NCBI GenBank assembly: GCA_029782215.1
Contig: JAKOVD010000144.1
Coordinates: forward strand, 186,001-250,000
DNA length: 64,000 bases
Reading direction: 5' to 3'
From: Chloroflexota bacterium
GTDB taxonomy: Bacteria; Chloroflexota; Anaerolineae; J102
The position numbers and the translations under genes are program-made. Below, in pieces: positions 63,194-64,000 of this stretch (positions are counted from its first letter, which is position 1; every line of letters starts with the position of its first letter). The notes under the pieces were generated by a model. That model did no database searches. It saw nothing but the letters and a program-made list of their open reading frames with translations, and was not told where the DNA came from.

Positions 63194-63451
63194 TTGTCCC
63201 GAACCCGATCCAGACAATCATCCCCTGGCAAGAAAGATAAAGATACCATCGAAGTGGAGGGCACGGTGATTGAGGCGCTGCCCAACACCATGTTCCGCGT
63301 TCGTCTCGATAACGGCCACGAAGTGCTGGCGCACATCTCCGGCAAGATGCGTGTCTACTACATCCGCATCCTCCTGGGCGACAAGGTCACGGTTGAGCTG
63401 TCGCCGTATGACCTGACCCGCGGGCGCATCACCTTCCGCCACAAAACGTGA
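63194..63451 (+). CDS. infA: Translation initiation factor IF-1
   Basis: 85-aa S1-domain/OB-fold factor that binds the ribosomal A site during initiation. The core [39 protein letters not shown] and [18 protein letters not shown] is almost invariant among bacteria. Start TTG at 63194, because AAAGGAG lies 8 nt upstream and the upstream in-frame ATG at 63116 would add an unrelated 26-residue extension. The N-terminal 15 residues (Ser/Arg/Lys-rich) are slightly longer than usual. Confidence 0.96.
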   Translation: MSRTRSRQSSPGKKDKDTIEVEGTVIEALPNTMFRVRLDNGHEVLAHISGKMRVYYIRILLGDKVTVELSPYDLTRGRITFRHKT

Positions 63452-63533
63452 GGCCCGGCGGCCCGTTTGCGTTGTCCTGAGGGCTTGTTCTTTCCTTCTT
63501 CGTGAGCGCTGCGGTCTGCCGCATGCTCTTTCC

Positions 63534-63607
63534 GGGCGAATAGCTCAGTTGGCTAGAGCGCTTCCCTTACAAGGAAGAAGTCACGGGTTCGAGTCCTGTT
63601 TCGCCCA
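63534..63607 (+). tRNA. tRNA-Val (anticodon UAC)
   Basis: Full cloverleaf: acceptor GGGCGAA/TTCGCCC, D-arm GCTC...GAGC, anticodon arm CTTCC-CTTACAA-GGAAG with anticodon TAC, and T-arm ACGGG-TTCGAGT-CCTGT. Discriminator A at 63607; CCA is not encoded. Confidence 0.95.
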
Positions 63608-63612
63608 CTCTG

Positions 63613-63662
63613 AGCCGCACGCCGTGCCAGGTCTCTGGCATCAGGCCAGCGGCTTCTTTTTT
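63613..63662 (+). terminator. Terminator after tRNA-Val
   Basis: Nested stems AGCCGC (63613-63618)/GCGGCT (63649-63654) and TGCCAG (63625-63630)/CTGGCA (63635-63640), followed by TCTTTTTT. Confidence 0.75.
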
Positions 63663-63699
63663 CCCCACTCCGGTCTGGGCCGCGCACGCAGCAGGCGTC

Positions 63700-64000
63700 A
63701 TGAATCCCTATCGGCAGCTCCCCAGCCTTGACCGCCTGCTCGACCAGCCGGCGGTGCAGGCGTTGATCGGCGAGTTCGGCCGGCTGGCGGTGCGCGATGC
63801 CGGGCGACGACTGCTGGAACAGGTTCGCCTGGAAATCGCCGGCGGCGAGCAGCCGCCCGATCTGCCGGGTTTGGCGGGGCGCCTGGCGGCGCAGGTCTGG
63901 CGGGACCTGACCCCCACGCTGCGGCCGGTAATCAATGCGACGGGCATCGTCATCCACACCAACCTGGGACGCGCGCCCCTTTCGGCGGCAGCCGCGCAGT
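63700..64000 (+). CDS. selA: L-seryl-tRNA(Sec) selenium transferase SelA (partial, 5' end)
   Basis: The first 100 codons of SelA, the PLP enzyme that converts seryl-tRNA(Sec) to selenocysteinyl-tRNA(Sec). YRQLPSLDRLLDQPAVQALI matches the N-terminal domain. LTPTLRPVINATGIVIHTNL and GRAPLS are the strongly conserved entry to the PLP domain, as in E. coli SelA (RPVINLTGTVLHTNLGRA). The reading frame runs off the right edge. It matters here because fdhA in the same window needs selenocysteine; selB is often next to selA, but that would be outside the window. Confidence 0.93.
   Translation, partial: MNPYRQLPSLDRLLDQPAVQALIGEFGRLAVRDAGRRLLEQVRLEIAGGEQPPDLPGLAGRLAAQVWRDLTPTLRPVINATGIVIHTNLGRAPLSAAAAQ

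Overview
The window is about 64 kb of high-GC DNA, most likely from the phylum Chloroflexota (Anaerolineae/Caldilineae-type). This assignment is inferred from Thr-Pro-rich linkers in secreted proteins, short C-terminal tails of the type LPLLRR, several large DUF2142/GT-C membrane proteins, a RodZ-RimO gene pair and a MoxR/DUF58 pair. No rRNA is present to settle the taxonomy. Coding density is high and no gene-free stretch exceeds 300 bp. Several promoters have an extended -10 element (TGCTATAAT or close). Some genes have clear Shine-Dalgarno sites, while others appear nearly leaderless.

Layout. 1-4.7 kb: rimO (cut by the window edge), rodZ, a lipoprotein, a membrane-anchored N-acetylmuramoyl-L-alanine amidase and a spermidine-synthase-like membrane protein. 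4.8-17.2 kb: a co-directional surface-glycan cluster with two GT-C-type membrane proteins, a chain-length-determinant protein, two tandem alkaline-phosphatase-superfamily enzymes, a GT4 glycosyltransferase, a sulfotransferase, a LOG-family protein and a TauE/SafE permease. 17.2-31.4 kb: a minus-strand redox island. 31.5-39.8 kb: an SDR epimerase, an orphan DUF433 antitoxin-like gene, a hexapeptide acyltransferase and two large secreted multidomain proteins. 39.8-49.4 kb: a second polysaccharide cluster with a methyltransferase, flippase, chain-length protein and five GT4 glycosyltransferases. 49.4-64 kb: an SsnA-like aminohydrolase, a LysM-CAP protein, TerC, a class V aminotransferase, enolase, MoxR, DUF58, GNAT, an unusual membrane GAF regulator, FtsK, IF-1, tRNA-Val(UAC) and the start of selA.

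The most interesting system is the redox island. A formate dehydrogenase is interrupted by an in-frame TGA at the exact position of the catalytic selenocysteine, followed by a SECIS hairpin with the loop GGUCU at the same distance as in E. coli fdhF. It lies with a formate/nitrite-family channel, a HoxU-like ferredoxin subunit and three separate NuoE/NuoF pairs. One NuoF is plain, one is fused to a CooF/HydN-type polyferredoxin, and one is fused to a GltD/NfnB-type flavoprotein. I infer a machine that couples formate/CO2 to NAD(H), NADP(H) and ferredoxin, possibly by electron bifurcation. A 14-bp-arm inverted repeat overlaps the -10 of the promoter for the main part of this island. The beginning of selA at the right end and an ssnA-like gene fit with selenium use by this organism.

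Other non-coding signals: a perfect 12-bp stem enclosing two small hairpins and followed by a terminator upstream of the 1071-aa secreted protein, a 20-bp tandem array of self-complementary units between the DUF58 and GNAT genes, a heptamer tandem repeat, and competing hairpins in the leader of the first glycan cluster.
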